DNA from: Takakia lepidozioides | Taxonomy: Eukaryota > Streptophyta > Takakiopsida > Takakiales > Takakiaceae | DNA length: 64,000 nt | Direction: 5' to 3' | NCBI GenBank assembly: GCA_030704615.1 | Contig: CM060733.1 | Span: forward strand, 20,894,001-20,958,000 | Shown: positions 45,740-58,317 of the stretch, in pieces | Position numbering within the stretch: the stretch's first letter is position 1 | Layout of the letters: each line of letters opens with the position of its first letter | Position numbers and translations under genes: made by a program | The notes under the pieces: generated by a model | What the model was told of the DNA's origin: nothing | Seen by the model: only the letters and a program-made list of their open reading frames with translations | The model's database searches: none

Positions 45740-46370
45740 CTTCCGAGGTTGGTCAAAATGGCCAGCCCCATACCGGGTGCTCCCATTTCACCACAAAAAA
45801 ATATTTTATAATTCTTTCAAGTAGAGAGTGTTCATGATCAAGCTAGCTACCCATACCAACTGCCCTCATTCAATTCCGACTTTGTGACAAAGATTGGCAC
45901 CTATTTTTCCAATGAACACACAAGTGGTTAGCATAGAGGTTGTTAAAAATGGCCAGCCCCATACCAGGTGCTCCCATTTCACCACAAAAAATTATTTTGT
46001 AATTTTTTTTAAGTAGAGAGTGTTTATTATCTAGCTAGCTACCCATACCAACTGCCCTCATTCAATTCCGATGTGGTGAGTGGAAATGGCGCCCACCCTT
46101 GCAATTGACAAAATACATAGGCCCATACCAAGTGCTCCCATTTTAGCACACAAAATGTTTTTTTACTTATTTCAATTAGAGAGTGTTCATTATCAAGGTG
46201 GCTACCCATACCAACTTGTCTCATAGGATTCCGACATCCTGAGGGAAAATGGCGGTCACCTTTGCAATGAACATGGAAGTGGCCAACAGAGTGCTTTAAC
46301 AAAATGCACAGCCCCACCCCATACTAGGTGCTCCCATTTTGGCACACAAATCTTGAGCACTTCCTCTTAA
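45740..46370. repeat. Satellite-like tandem repeat, period 170-191 bp
   Basis: Units begin with a GGCC(A)..CCCATACC..GTGCTCCCATTT block at 45760, 45951, 46120 and 46309. They share AGAGAGTGTTCAT, GCTACCCATACCAACT and ATTCCGA blocks. About three and a third diverged units are visible, just upstream of the SF3B6 gene. Confidence 0.85.
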
Positions 46371-46780
46371 TTGCAACCTCACACTTGTATGTAACAAGCA
46401 CCTCCAAAAATTGATCCAAGCTTCTCCTCTTTTTTATTATAGTGAAAACCTTTTCTAGCCATATGACCCTAAACTGCAACCACAGTAAGAAGTCGGTGGC
46501 GCAGTAATAATTATTTATTTTACCAGGGTTTTAGGTGAAAACATGGCCATTAGTTACCGCAGGTGCTTCCGTGGGGGCGCATCCTTCCCAAGCGGCTCGC
46601 CTGCCCCCGCGAGGCCCCACGTCCTTGGCTGCCCCCGTTTCTGCCCCCTAGGCGGCCGCGCGCAGCCTGGGCTGCTCTTTTGGGGCCCGATCTTCTGTCT
46701 CGTTCGCTCGCTTGTGAATTGACCTAACCTGTCCCTCCAACAGCACCGGCTCGCCGAGTATACTGTAGATACACTTGGTA

Positions 46781-47155
46781 ATGGCAGCCCTCAGCATCAG
46801 GAGAGGTAACGCTCGTCTTCCGCCGGAGGTGAATAGAGTGCTGTATGTCAGAAACCTTCCCTTCCACATCTCTTCGGAGGAAATGTATGACATTTTTGGT
46901 AAATATGGTGCGATTCGTCAGATTCGAATTGGTACCAACAAGGACACTAGGGGGACCGCGTTTGTTGTGTATGAAGACATCTACGATGCCAAGAATGCGG
47001 TCGACCATCTCTCAGGTTTTAATGTTGCCAATCGTTATCTTATTGTGTTGTACTACCAGCAGGCCAAGATGTCTAAAAAGATCGACCAGCGGAAGAAGGA
47101 GGAGGAGATCACAAAGTTGCAAGAGAAGTATGGCGTTTCCACCAAGGAGAAGTAG
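46781..47155 (+). CDS. SF3B6: Splicing factor 3B subunit 6 (p14)
   Basis: This is the 124-residue U2 snRNP subunit that contacts the branch-point adenosine and SF3B1 in the nucleus. One RRM spans about residues 18-95: RNP2 is VLYVRNLPF and RNP1 is [42 protein letters not shown] and [12 protein letters not shown] are close to identical to other plant and animal p14 proteins. The start is [10 protein letters not shown] at 46781, matching the family N-terminus; an in-frame Met codon two codons earlier is less likely. Length equals the family norm and there are no introns. The 5' flank (46560-46640) is strongly GC-rich, perhaps a promoter. Confidence 0.95.
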   Translation: MAALSIRRGNARLPPEVNRVLYVRNLPFHISSEEMYDIFGKYGAIRQIRIGTNKDTRGTAFVVYEDIYDAKNAVDHLSGFNVANRYLIVLYYQQAKMSKKIDQRKKEEEITKLQEKYGVSTKEK

Positions 47156-47804
47156 GCCTCTGAAAAGTGACAAAAGCTGCTCAAGATTTTGCATAACGGG
47201 GTCCCTAGGGATGAGTAGATTTTACTTAAAAGCAAGACTATTAGAGTCTTGCAGGTGGCGAGTGGGGCCCCGTTGGTACAACTTGGTAGTCTGCTATTCT
47301 GGAAGAAGGTAGTTCTGTGTCTTTACGCAGAGCATGTAGAGCAGTCCTTGATCAGAAGGGACAGTCAAGGTCTTGGTAGCGTCATCGAAAAGGTCCATGC
47401 GCCCCTTCACAGCTCGGAGCTCCTGCATATGAATGACGGCCAGTCTCTGCCTAAGATTTACGCTCTCTTTTTGCTATTCAGACGCAACTACGGTTTCCGG
47501 GGTGATGAAGATAGAAAAGACACGAGAGTAGAGGGAGGTGGACATTAGACTATGAGGAAGGAGTGACAGAACTTGTCGAGCAGAGAGAAGAATAGTGGTA
47601 TGAACATGGTCACTTCATTTCAGAAATTTCAACTGTAGCTGGAGTTCTCGAGCTTCCCGACATCCTGCAGTTTCATTGATTGGAGTGGAATGGCTTGCTT
47701 GCCTCTTGGTTACTTTTTTATCGGCATATGAAAGATGTGAGAGTCGAGGGAAGATTTGGAAACAGAGATAAAACCGGGGAATGTACAGATATGAGTCGAG
47801 AGAA
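47156..47804. other. SF3B6 downstream region
   Basis: This probably includes the SF3B6 3' UTR. No other gene, RNA or repeat is recognised before the tandem array that starts near 47805. Confidence 0.4.
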
Positions 47805-48395
47805 TGCAAGGGCAGGTAATGGTCATGTGAGGAGAATTGAAGGCTTCAGACTGGTATAATCTGCTGATGAGCTATTAGGTCAGTAGATGCTGAAGAAGGT
47901 CTTGAGTCAGGACTAGAGAAAGAGAGTAATGAGAGTAATAAGAGGGCAGAGACATGCACAGCACATATTTAGCATTGAGAATGGCAGCACAGATGGTTTC
48001 TTGGACATGCAAGGGCAGTAATGGTCCTGTGATGAAGGCTTTCCTCTCGTATAATCTGGTGATGAGCTATTAGGTCAGTAGATGCCGAAGAAGGTTTTGA
48101 GTCAGGAATAGAGAAAGAGAATAAGGAGAGGGCAGACGCATGCACGGCACCCATTTACCATTGAGAATGGCATCACAGTTGATTTCTCGGAGATGCATGG
48201 GTGGGTAATAGTCCTGTGATGAGAATTCACTGCTTCAGTCTGGTATAATATGCTGATGGTGAGTAGGCTGAAGAAGGCCTTACGTCAGGAATAGAGAAAG
48301 AGTAATGAGAGGGCAGATGCATGAAGGTCACATATATAGCATTGAGAATGGCAGCACATATGGCTTCTCGGATATATGGGCAACGGAACTTTTGT
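47805..48395. repeat. Tandem repeat, period about 186-203 bp
   Basis: Three units start at 47810, 48013 and 48199 with GGG(C/T)(A/G)GGTAAT(G/A)GTC-like blocks. They share TATAAT(C/A)TG(C/G)TGATG, GTCAG(G/A)A(C/A)TAGAGAAAGAG and CATTGAGAATGGCA. Later units are shortened. No coding capacity is apparent. Confidence 0.85.
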
Positions 48396-49428
48396 GCAAG
48401 TCCATGCACATATGACCTTTATGACACACTCTTGCTTGTGGTGGTTCTAAGGTTGGGTGGTGAGCTTCTATAAACAAAGCATTGTTTCAGGTCCCAGGCT
48501 TGTTTTTCTACATGGTATCATGAGAGGTAGTGTTTAGGCTGCCACAAGCAAGTCAAATATGTGCACTGGAGTCTGTGCATCCAGCGGGTTCTAGAAAGTG
48601 AATGCTTACCATTTTTGTGGGATGACCTGATGTAGGATGAAGGGTATCAGATCCTTGAAGACACAATCCCTGTGACTCGGCAATAGATGGAAGTTATCTA
48701 TGTCCATTCTAGAAATGGAATACCCTTACGGACAAGGTGCATACAATGCTTTAGTGCCATTTGTGAGTGTGGCATCAGATGACCTCCCACTAAACACTGT
48801 ATGTAATTAATGCTGTAGTCTGACAATGCTGTGCCTGGGGAAGTTGATACACAATTTCCACGCCAGCCATAGAACTATTGCTCGCCACCCTCCTCTCCTT
48901 CTCCTTGTTTGTCTCCTGGCCATGGCTGCTTCACCTTGCAGACACTCTATCATCCATTGTTTGGAGCCCACTAATCTATCACTAATACCCACCTGTCTAC
49001 TCATCAAGGCCCCCCTTTCCTTCGCATCTGTTTGTCCTTCCCCTGCTTTTCCACCCGTCCCTCCACTTCGTCATGCCATCCTCTTACTGGCTGGATTTTT
49101 TTTAAATGAAACGTGGGCTACTATATGGGATTCAGTGCAAGAGAGAACAACCACTTTCTCTGGAACCTTCCCTGTGTACCACAGACTTCACCAATGAAGG
49201 TCTCCAAGCTACTAGACGAGATTCATAGCAAATGCTGAAGTGCTAACAATAAAAGGTGTAACTCCTGTACTAAATTATGGGGTCACTTCACCCCAAAGGT
49301 GAACCTCCAAGTCCCTAGGTATCTACACATCATTGACCCACTGACCCGGATTTCACCTGTGGAGTCAGACTCAGTTGTTTGTTCGGCAACAGAGTGGAGG
49401 GAATGGCATTGGCCTTGGAATATCCCCC
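48396..49428. other. Region upstream of the PPR pseudogene
   Basis: A plus-strand frame at 48826-49197 is Ser/Pro/Leu-rich and has no domain that I recognise. I see no gene here. Confidence 0.35.
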
Positions 49429-51882
49429 ATGATGATTGTTTCAAATCACGGGCAAAGAGAAAATGGAAGGTGGGAGGGAGTAAATGAGGACCTGTGGAGT
49501 GTTATGCCTACACAGTGTACTGAGGGACGATTGAAGGATGCAGTGCATATTTGGGTTCTCATGGATCAAGGAGGCATCCAGGCACACTTGGACATCTATA
49601 TTCATCTTTTGCAAGGGTGTACCAAGTTGAAGTCCCTGGCACAAGGCAAGCAAGTTCATTCCCACATCATCAAAAATGGATTTGAGCCAGCATTCTTACT
49701 AGGGAACGCCCTTATCAACATGTATACCGAGTGTGGGAGTATGGTGGACGCACTCCAAGTGTTCGACAGAATGGTGAAACGAGATGTGGTCTCATGGACT
49801 GCAATGATTGCAGGATTCGCTCAGCAAGGGCTCAGTGAAGAGACCTTTCATTTTTTTCTGCAAATGGAACAGGAAGGTGTGAAGCCAAACAGAGTCACCT
49901 TCCTCAGCATCCTTAATGCATGTGCTAGCCCAGCAGCTCTGGACCATGGCAAGTGGGTCCATGCCTGGATCATCAAAGCTGGATTTGAGTCAGATGTCCG
50001 TGTGGGCAATGCCCTTGTCAGCATGTATTGCAAGTGCGGCAGTTTGGCAGATGCACGACAAATGTTTAAGAAAATGCCTATTCAAGATGTTGTCTCATGG
50101 ACAGCAATAATTGCAGGATCTGCCCAACTTGGTCGTGATGAGGAAGCTTTCCAACTCTTCCAGCAAATGCAAGAAAAAGAGGTGAAGCCAAACCGGGTCA
50201 CCTTCATGAGCATCCTGAATGCATGTGCTAGCCCAGAAGCTATTGCACAGGGGAAGCAGGTCCATACCAGCATCATCCAAGCTGGATTTGCATCATATAA
50301 TTGTGTAGGCAATGCCCTTGTCAGCATGTATGTTAAGTGTGGAAAGGTGGAGGATGCACAGCAAGTGTTTGACAAAATGCAAACTAGAGATGTAATCTCA
50401 TGGACCACAATGATTGCAGGATTTGCTGAGCATGGTCGCGGTGAGGAGGCTTGGGATCTCTTTCAACAAATGCAACAAGTAAGCGTGAAGCCAAACAGTG
50501 TCACTTTCATGAGCATCCTCAATGCATGTGCCAGCCCAGAAACTCTACAACAGGGCAAGGGGGTCCATATTCACATCATCAAAGCTGGATATGAATCAGA
50601 TGTCCGTGTCGCCAATGCTCTGGTCAGCATGTATGTTAGGTGTGGGAGTATTATGGATGCTTACCAAGTGTTCAACAAAATGGTGAAATGAGATGTGTTC
50701 TCTTGGACTGCAATAATCACAGGCTATACTCAGCTAGGTCAAAGTGAAGAGGTATTTGGACTCTTTCAGAAGATGCAAGGAGAAGGCATGAAGCCTGACA
50801 AGGTCACTTTTATTAGCATCCTCAATGCATGCGCCTGTCCCACAGCTCTGGAACAGGGCAAGTGGGTGCATGCCCAGGCCATGAAAGTTATTTGAGGCAG
50901 ATACCTGTGTGGGGACTGCCCTTGTCAAGATGTATTGCAAGTGTGGAAGTGTGGTGGATGCACGCCAAGTGTTCGACAAGATGCACAGGCGTGTACTCTC
51001 ATGGACTGCAGGATATGCTCAACATGGGTTTGGGAAGGAAGCCCTTCAAGTCTTTGCAATGCAAGTTGAAGGAGTGAAGCCAAACAAGGTCACCTTTGTT
51101 GCTGTATTGTCTGCATGCAGCCTTGCGGGTCTAGTGGATAAGGCCATCACTTCTTTCATTCTATGACTCAAGATCACGGTGTCACACCAACAGTAGAGCA
51201 CTATGGCTGCATGGTTGACCTTCTTGGTCGTGCAGGGCACTTGGTTGAGGCAGAGGATTTAATCAGCAAATTGCCATTCAAACCAGGTGTTTCAATGTGG
51301 GGAGCCTTGCTTGGTGCCTGCAGAATACATGGAAATGTGGAGCTAGCTAAACGAGCTGCAGAACGTGCTCTCCAGTTGGAACCAGAAAATGCCGGAGTGT
51401 ATGCACTGCTATCAAACATCTATGCCACGGCTGGCAGATGGGACGATCGAGCAGAAGTGCGAAAACAAATGGAAGACAAAAGTCTGAAAAAGGAGGCAGG
51501 CCACAGCTGCGTCGACGTCGAGAACATTGCACATTCATTTGTTTCAGGAGATAGATCACACCCTCAAACAGAAGAGATTTATGGGGAGTTGGAGGGTTTG
51601 ACTAGGCAGATGAAGGAGGCAGGATATGTGCCAGACACACGATTTCTGTTGCATGACGTGGGTGATTGGCAGAAGGAACTGACTCTCTCATCATAGCGAA
51701 AAGCTTGCCATTGCTTTAGGGCTGATCACCACACCCCCTGGGAAGAACCTTCGGGTGTGTGGCGACTGCCACACCGCCAGCAAGATCATCTCCAAGATTA
51801 TTGGGCGAGAAATAATTGCGAGGACACAAAGCGATATCATTACTTTCAGAATGGTGTGTGTTCTTGTGGTGATTATTGGTGA
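49429..51882 (+). pseudogene. PLS-class DYW pentatricopeptide repeat gene, broken
   Basis: This is a DYW-subgroup PPR locus, whose intact members bind organelle RNA and edit C to U. It has about ten PPR motifs in near-identical 100-residue PLS triplets (NALVSMYCKCGSLADARQMF, DVVSWTAIIAGSAQLG). E/E+ sequence follows (GDRSHPQTEEIYGELEGL) and then the DYW deaminase parts [16 protein letters not shown] and GDYW, ending at 51882. Breaks: in-frame TGA at 50689-50691 where an Arg codon is expected, frameshifts near 50890, 51155, 51690 and 51815, and a small deletion near 50990. Catalytic HxE and CxxC residues survive, but in separate frames. A recent pseudogene is most likely. Confidence 0.85.
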
Positions 51883-52744
51883 TAGTAAATGAACAAGTGA
51901 CATCATGAGCTTTCATGTCTCAAAGAGCCATCACAACATGTATCAAAAGTATTATCTTTCCACCCCCAAAAAGGTGACTGCTACATTGGGTTGCATCTCT
52001 GTGTCTCTCCTTCCACCAGGCAAACATCTGGGCAAAGTAGTGTTAGAGTAGAGCACCGGTGGAGGTGTTTTCTAGCCTGATGTCAATTGAGCTCTTTAAT
52101 CACCTCCTCAAAGACATCATCAACTATCAACTCAAAAGTAGTGGATGTACAGTTAGAAGTCTCTTCTATGGACGTCTGGTCTATTCTACATATTGTGATG
52201 TCTTCTTATGATCTCAAGGATTTGCTTGAAGTTAAGGGTTTGCTGTTAGTTGTTCAAATTTGTATGCACCTCTTGTATTTGGAGTTCTTGTGCTGATTGT
52301 AGTAGTCCTCTATGTTAAATCGGTGCCCAAATGGGACAGAACAGCAAAAGCGTTGTGAGGTGAGTGGGAACAGATGGTAGTCAACAACTTTGAATAGGGA
52401 GTTTCGTGATATATTTACAACAACGTGTGTACGAGCTGCGAATTAGCCTTCCCAAACTATTGGACAACCTCCTGTTCTGAAGTCAAGTACTGGGTCAATT
52501 GCTCAAGGACCTGCTATTGGTTACATTACAGTGCTATAAACCACTGCACACTTGTTCCAACCTTCCTTGAGAAATTGCGCTCGGGAGCTACTCTATGAAA
52601 GACCCATGGGAGTTCCACTCATAAAAATATCACCAAACCCACAGTATCTATATACAGTCAGACTCTTTTATGCTTGGAAGTACATTCACTGTGAGCATGA
52701 CAGCTTCACAACTGGATAAGACAAGATAAGAGTGCCATGGGTAC
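51883..52744. other. Spacer after the PPR pseudogene
   Basis: Nothing is recognised. Open frames are short and without domains. Confidence 0.35.
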
Positions 52745-52851
52745 CTGAAGCAGCCAAGACCAGCAGCCATGTGAGCAGCGAAACCCATTGCAAGATGAGT
52801 CTCCACCATGGCCCCAACCATAAAACCCAAGGCCTGCTTGTTGACACATAG
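52745..52851 (-). pseudogene. Orphan exon like a plant dipeptide epimerase
   Basis: A 107-nt segment bounded by GTTGCAG| and CTTCAG|GTACCC reads GFMVGAMVETHLAMGFAAHM then AAGLGCF. This resembles the C-terminal part of enolase-superfamily L-Ala-D/L-Glu (dipeptide) epimerases, where (M/I)GGMVETRLAMGF..HLAAGLGCF is typical. No flanking exons of such a gene were seen on either side. It may be a duplicated exon, a pseudogene fragment or an unusual exon of a neighbouring transcript. Confidence 0.55.
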
Positions 52852-53151
52852 CTGCAACAACCTACTTGCAGAACACAAGTAAACGACAAGATAGCAACCA
52901 AACATTGTTTTGAAGAGATATATTGGGTCAAGATCTTGCAGGAAGAGTGGCTCATAGTCATTTGTGTCGGACAGCTGTCAACAGAAGGCTTCTCACCTCG
53001 TTGCTGCCCATATGGGCATCACCTGTATCCAAGTTTTCCAAGCTAATGATGTACACTTGCTACGTAGAAACTAGATGTGGTTGCGGAGGACCTCAAGACT
53101 AGATTTAAAGAATCACAGAGTGTGGGTGGATCACTACAAGGTGTGGAAGTG

Positions 53152-56100
53152 TCAGATGTCGAGGTCATCATCAGGATCCTCATCAGAATCAGGGTGCTCA
53201 TCATCAGAGTCCCGCAGATAGTGGATCTCTCCTGCGCTTGATTCCACTGTAACTGCAAATCTGTCTCCAGCTCCCAATTGCTGATAGCCTCCTTTAGCAA
53301 GTGAAGGGTCACCCAAGGCTGCTATTGCTGGATCTTTTCTACCGTCATATATGTGCAACTCTTTGCCATCGCCTGCATATTCACACAACATCCAGGTATG
53401 AAGAGTCAATTGGACAGTTGTGACAAGAGACAGGAGGGTGCCACTGACAAAGACCCTTTGCTCACCTTGGTGTTCAAATGGGAGCACAACTTTGGCACGA
53501 TCCTCTTGCTCTTTCTCTGTGAGCCGCAAGTTGAACTGTACCTGTACCACCAAATGCAACACTGATGGCTTTGAAAATTTCTCCTGCAATCTCTCCATGA
53601 ACCCGGAGGTGTAAGAAACTCCCATATTCCAGGGAGCATGAGCAGTTACTCCCACAGACTCAGGAAATAACCAGTACCTTGGGGGTGTTACCCTTTGTGG
53701 TAACAAGGGGGGCAATCTCCTTCATGAGAGTGAGAGGTGTAAATGTAACACCAGACAGCTCCATCAGAAACTCCTCAGCCTGCACATTGATGCAGTGCAA
53801 GTGTTCACATGTGATATGCACACACAAGTACATATATGCCGATAAAGAGAAGCACACCCCTGCCAGGAGAAATCAAGAACAAAGTCCAAAAACTCCTCTC
53901 CCAATTCTTGTCTAATCCCCTCCACCCTTCCTTGTTTGCTGCCTCTGACGTTCTCAAAACCAAAATCAGAAAGGACTGTATGTGCATTACCTGCTCACGA
54001 ACTCGACCATTGCGACGTTTGTGCCGTACACGCATCCTCCCTCTCTGTATAGTGTCCGGCTTGATATCTCCTTGGTGCCTAGTCTCTTGAGAGACTGAGT
54101 GGAGCGGCAAGGGGGGCTCCACATATACCACCACAGTTGCCATATACTCCAAGGCTGCAACCACTCGAGGTTCATGCAAATCCGCATGTACCAGCCACAC
54201 CAATGCTGACACTTGCTCTGTCCACCCCACAATGGTACTTCCATGGTTGTTGTTAATACACAATGTTTGAGGCCTTTGTGAATTGAGCTGTAAGGAAGCA
54301 ACTAGAGTATGAGCAACTTCCAAGGAGTGGGTTGCACTGGTTCACAAACACTCAGCTCCATGACAATCGGTGTAAGTAGCCATGTCACAAAGTACCTACT
54401 ATACACTGGAAGTGGCTCCGCCACATAGTCTACTTACAGCTTGAGCAATATTGTGTACTTATGTACCTACATACACACTGTCATCCAAGAATCGCAGAAT
54501 GAGTTCTAACGTTCTAACTCATTCCCTTTCCTACAGCCAAAGCTCTCGTATTTCACACCCTGAACCTCTTTACTTCTTTCTGACCTCTCATATTTGGTTG
54601 CTTCATCCCTCCCCAAAGGATCCTCTATCTCTGTTTGTCCTTACCATCCCAATGGGTGGAACGTGTCATGATTCAAATGACCTGGAGGATACACAAGGAT
54701 ACATGAAACACACTAAATGGTACATGAGAAGATAACTATAGAAAATTAGCAACCCCAATGAAAGGGGAGATGACATAAAGGCCACAAATGGCCAACTCAG
54801 ACCAAGCTCGCGCAACCAACTGGCACAAGATTGCCGAATGGAAGAAGTGCCAGTGGGAAATAAAAGCAGGAAGCAAGCTGCATATGGGCACCTCAGGAGC
54901 CAAGACTTCTGCAGCAGCATACCATGGGATCGAAGTGTGTTGAGGAAGTTTGCAAGGGCAGGCAACGAGTGATAGCGGAGCAGCAAACTCATCTGCATCA
55001 CCATATGAACCCTTGAATCATTGGTGTCACACCTACCAGCTCTATGCTGCAGACATATATACAAGGGCTTTCTGTCTACCATAGTTCAGCTTTTAAAGGC
55101 AAGGATTGAAAATTAGGCAACTTGATATCATCCAAAATTGTAGAAAAAATAGATGGGTATATGCCAAGGAGCATTGTCCTCCTTGAAGGACCCATTTTTA
55201 ACAAGAAGGTAATAATGGCAAGGGAGACAAGGCTCTGGAACTTACAGAATCAATGAGCACAGCAAAATGGGCTTTCCGTTGCTGGTTGACAGCAGCTGCA
55301 CGTCAGGACACCTAACACGTCCTCATTTAGTGTCCTATAAACAGCACACAAACCTCCTCCCTATTTCTTCCACTTTAAGAACTGTTTGAGTAGCACATCA
55401 TTATAAAGACTGATATTCTACCACTGCTGTGTCTATGACAAGCCTTTGTGTGGCCTTTGTTATTTCTTTGGGGGCACAAGCAATCTAACAATTACTGCAC
55501 GCGGGTTCACAACAACAAAAGCAACAAGCTGAAAAGACACAGAGAGGCAATACCTTGGCCCGACTTAAGCAGTGTGGAAAGAAAGGCACTCAAGTCATGG
55601 ATGTCATGACAAACTGCGGAATGAGGCTGGCAGCAGCCTTCGTGCCCTTCAGCTTTTGACTCCAACATCTCATTCCAACCTAGCGGATCTGTGTAACAGT
55701 CCACCACCTGAAGCCTTCCTCCCCATAGCAACAAGAGTCACACAGACATGGAAAAGGGCCACCGACAGAAGACTGCAGTGTAGGTAGAGTACAGCTATGA
55801 AAAGTCCTGGGAAGTGATAATTTTACAGCAGAAGCTCAAATTTCTCTCTTCCAGCACAAAAGAAAGAGGAGTGTGAGGTTTAGCAGATGGACAACAAACC
55901 AGCTGGTAGGACTGGAGCCACTCGTCTCTGATTCAAAAACAGCTGGGTAACTCTCAGGGGTGGAGCTTAAAGCCACAGTGACAAGGCCCCTGTAACGCCA
56001 AGCAGCCCACCAAGACATTAGTCAGCAATGGCATAAAAGGAAACTGAGGATTTAAGCCGCTCAATAACTTCAAATTTTAGTTGCACCATACCTCAAAGCT

Positions 56101-56876
56101 TGACCTGAATAGAACAGGAAGCCTCTCCAAAGGCTCTTGTGTGACCAAGGAGAACACGCGGTAGCAGCTTTCAAGGAGGTTAACTAGTGGGGATATTTGT
56201 TGCTTACATCCATTAGGACGGGTTAATTTGAATCAGGCTTTACTGCCTGACCACCACTGATCATGGATTTCTTTTTTGAAGGCCATACTAAGACTTGAAG
56301 AAGTCTCTCATTAGGCATCTGGCGAAGAAAGTTCCAGCATCACAACATTGCGTTTTCGTTGATCATGATTAAGATCTGGTTGCAGGTGTTGAAAATCTTA
56401 TCATGCATACAGTCCTAAGGGAAGGCCAGGCTATGACAAAACCCAACCCCACTTAAAACTCAAGAAAAGGATTTTCCACAGGTGCTACCTTAAACCCTGA
56501 ACCTAGACTTTTACATCCAAGGCAAACCCTGTTTTTCTCTATGAATAACACGCAGAAGCTGATAGGTAGCTCCACACAATCACGAACATGACAACAGTTA
56601 CTGCATTAATTTGCAAGCACGAGCGAGTCTCATCAAAATTAAATTCATCTATTCTGCTTTATGTACAGCCACGATCATCTAACGAAGAGCATGAATTGGG
56701 ACAACATACTTGGCTTGCGCTCGCCCTGCAACAATGTTGGCACACAGAGAAGTGAAGAAGTGCTTGAATATGGCGGGACCGGCGTGTGTCTCCAGCGAAT
56801 CTCGCACTAGTACTGCCGGTGCCTGCTCTCCCGCTACTACACCATCCCGCACAAGTCTCCCCACACCATCCGCCAT
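53152..56876 (-). CDS. ELP5: Elongator complex protein 5
   Basis: This is a subunit of the ELP4-ELP5-ELP6 ring of Elongator, needed for modification of wobble uridine in tRNA. Eight exons (56876-56710, 55989-55900, 55714-55554, 55039-54923, 54217-53991, 53779-53678, 53541-53466, 53372-53152) join in phase to 386 residues, close to other plant ELP5 proteins. Landmarks: GEQAPAVLVRDSLE in exon 1, LQVVDCYTDPLGW in exon 3, LRSHEQVSALVWLVHADLHE across exons 4 and 5, VQFNLRLTEKEQEDRAKVVL in exon 7, and the acidic end RDSDDEHPDSDEDPDDDLDI. The start MADGVGRLVRDG fits the family. The RecA-like fold lacks a Walker motif, as is usual for ELP5. The exon 3 and 4 acceptors are the least certain. Confidence 0.9.
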
Positions 56877-58317
56877 TTCCGAGCCTACCCACAACCTTCT
56901 TTCTCTTGTTTGCTTCTCTTCGCCGTAGCTTTTATTTTTATCCCGTTTTTGGAAGACAAGACACACTCCCCAGATCAAACTTCACAAACGAAACACCATC
57001 TTACTCCAACCTGCAAAACCCAACAGCTGCAGACCTGCCTGCAAGCGAACCAACAGATTCTCTCTCTCTCAGAAAAACAACACTCAATCCATCTCCGCCC
57101 TCGCACAATTTTGCAGGAAGACATGTGCTAGACAGGATTTGAACCCAGACCATGTCGGTGGTCTCATTTGTTAGTAATAAAAAGGAGATCAATGTTTTAG
57201 ATGAGTTCTCTTCTCTTCATGTGAGGCGCATTCACTGTGCTCAGATTTGTTGGTTCTTTTCTTGGAGAGAATTAAGGCAGAGGGCTGTAGCGCAGTGTGG
57301 GGGGAGGGAGATGGATGGTGCCGCAGACCACTGAAGAATCGTCCTCCTGCGTTACGCTACTATTGCAGCACTGTTGGAGACGTGGTTATGGAGGGCCGCA
57401 GTCGGTACAGTCCTCTCTCCGTTTGTGATTCCTTCTCATGAACTCTAACTTTAGCCAGAAAACATAGCCCTCTAGATGATCACGTCATTAGAGAATTAGC
57501 TAGGCCCATTCTTGTCGACCATGACAGAGAAGTAGAGGGCATCTGGATCAATCGTTGCGCCCTAGCGCTGATGGATGGTGTAGGCTGTTATTGTTTACTT
57601 GACGCCACAGGTTTTGCTTTCATCGTTGTCCATTTATTTGTAATCACAGTAGTGTAGCTCTGGGTGCAGCATTGGATACATGAATCAGCCGCTTGGGGTA
57701 AGCACTTGTACTTTTCGGCGGTTGTAGAGTCTCGCTCTTCCACTGCCATGGACCCTTGTCAATAAGATTGAGTCTTACGAATTGAAGCTGCTTCCAGGCA
57801 TCGCTAAAAGTCCATGGATCTACAGTCTATCGGAATGCGTACAGGCTCGAGGATTTTCTCCTTGCGTCTTGCACATCGATTGGTTGACCTGAAACATGCA
57901 GCCGTTGAGGATTAGTGCTGACAGGAGAAATAGGGATTGAAATGTTTGGGGACTTGCGAACTGGGTTAGGGTTTCTGTCAGCCCTGCCGTCCTAAGATGT
58001 CTTGGAGTCCGTCCCTTTTCGAGGGAGAAAATGAAAGGAGCTGGAGGGAGGCCGACGGAACTGAAATTGCTTTGCTGCTCCCAAAATGCACCTATTCTTT
58101 GATCTGAGAACTGGTGGAATGGGCCTTTCTATGAAAGTATCTGTGTACTCTGCATCGCTATGGTTTTGAAATAGATACCGGACATCAGTAGAAGACTGTA
58201 GGCCTGTGGGCTTTGCAGTCCGGAATTGGTTTGATTCCTTACTTGCAGGGCAATCTTTTTTTAAGGCATCTTGACGAATTTAATTGCATCTTAGGAATTT
58301 GGTTGTGCAACATGCAG
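56877..58317. other. Region between ELP5 and the makorin gene
   Basis: The two genes are divergent, so this stretch should hold both promoters and the makorin first exon. I could not identify that exon's ATG with confidence. No other gene or repeat is seen. Confidence 0.4.

Noticed and set aside
50689-50691. TGA in the PPR gene repaired by RNA editing
   Set aside because: Nuclear transcripts are not known to undergo this, and further frameshifts downstream could not be repaired by editing.
56092-56167. Extra ELP5 exon (reads YRVFSLVTQEPLERLP)
   Set aside because: It has usable splice sites and phase, but the exon 55989-55900 continues the protein directly with a better family match (KGLVTVALSS), so the extra exon is not needed.
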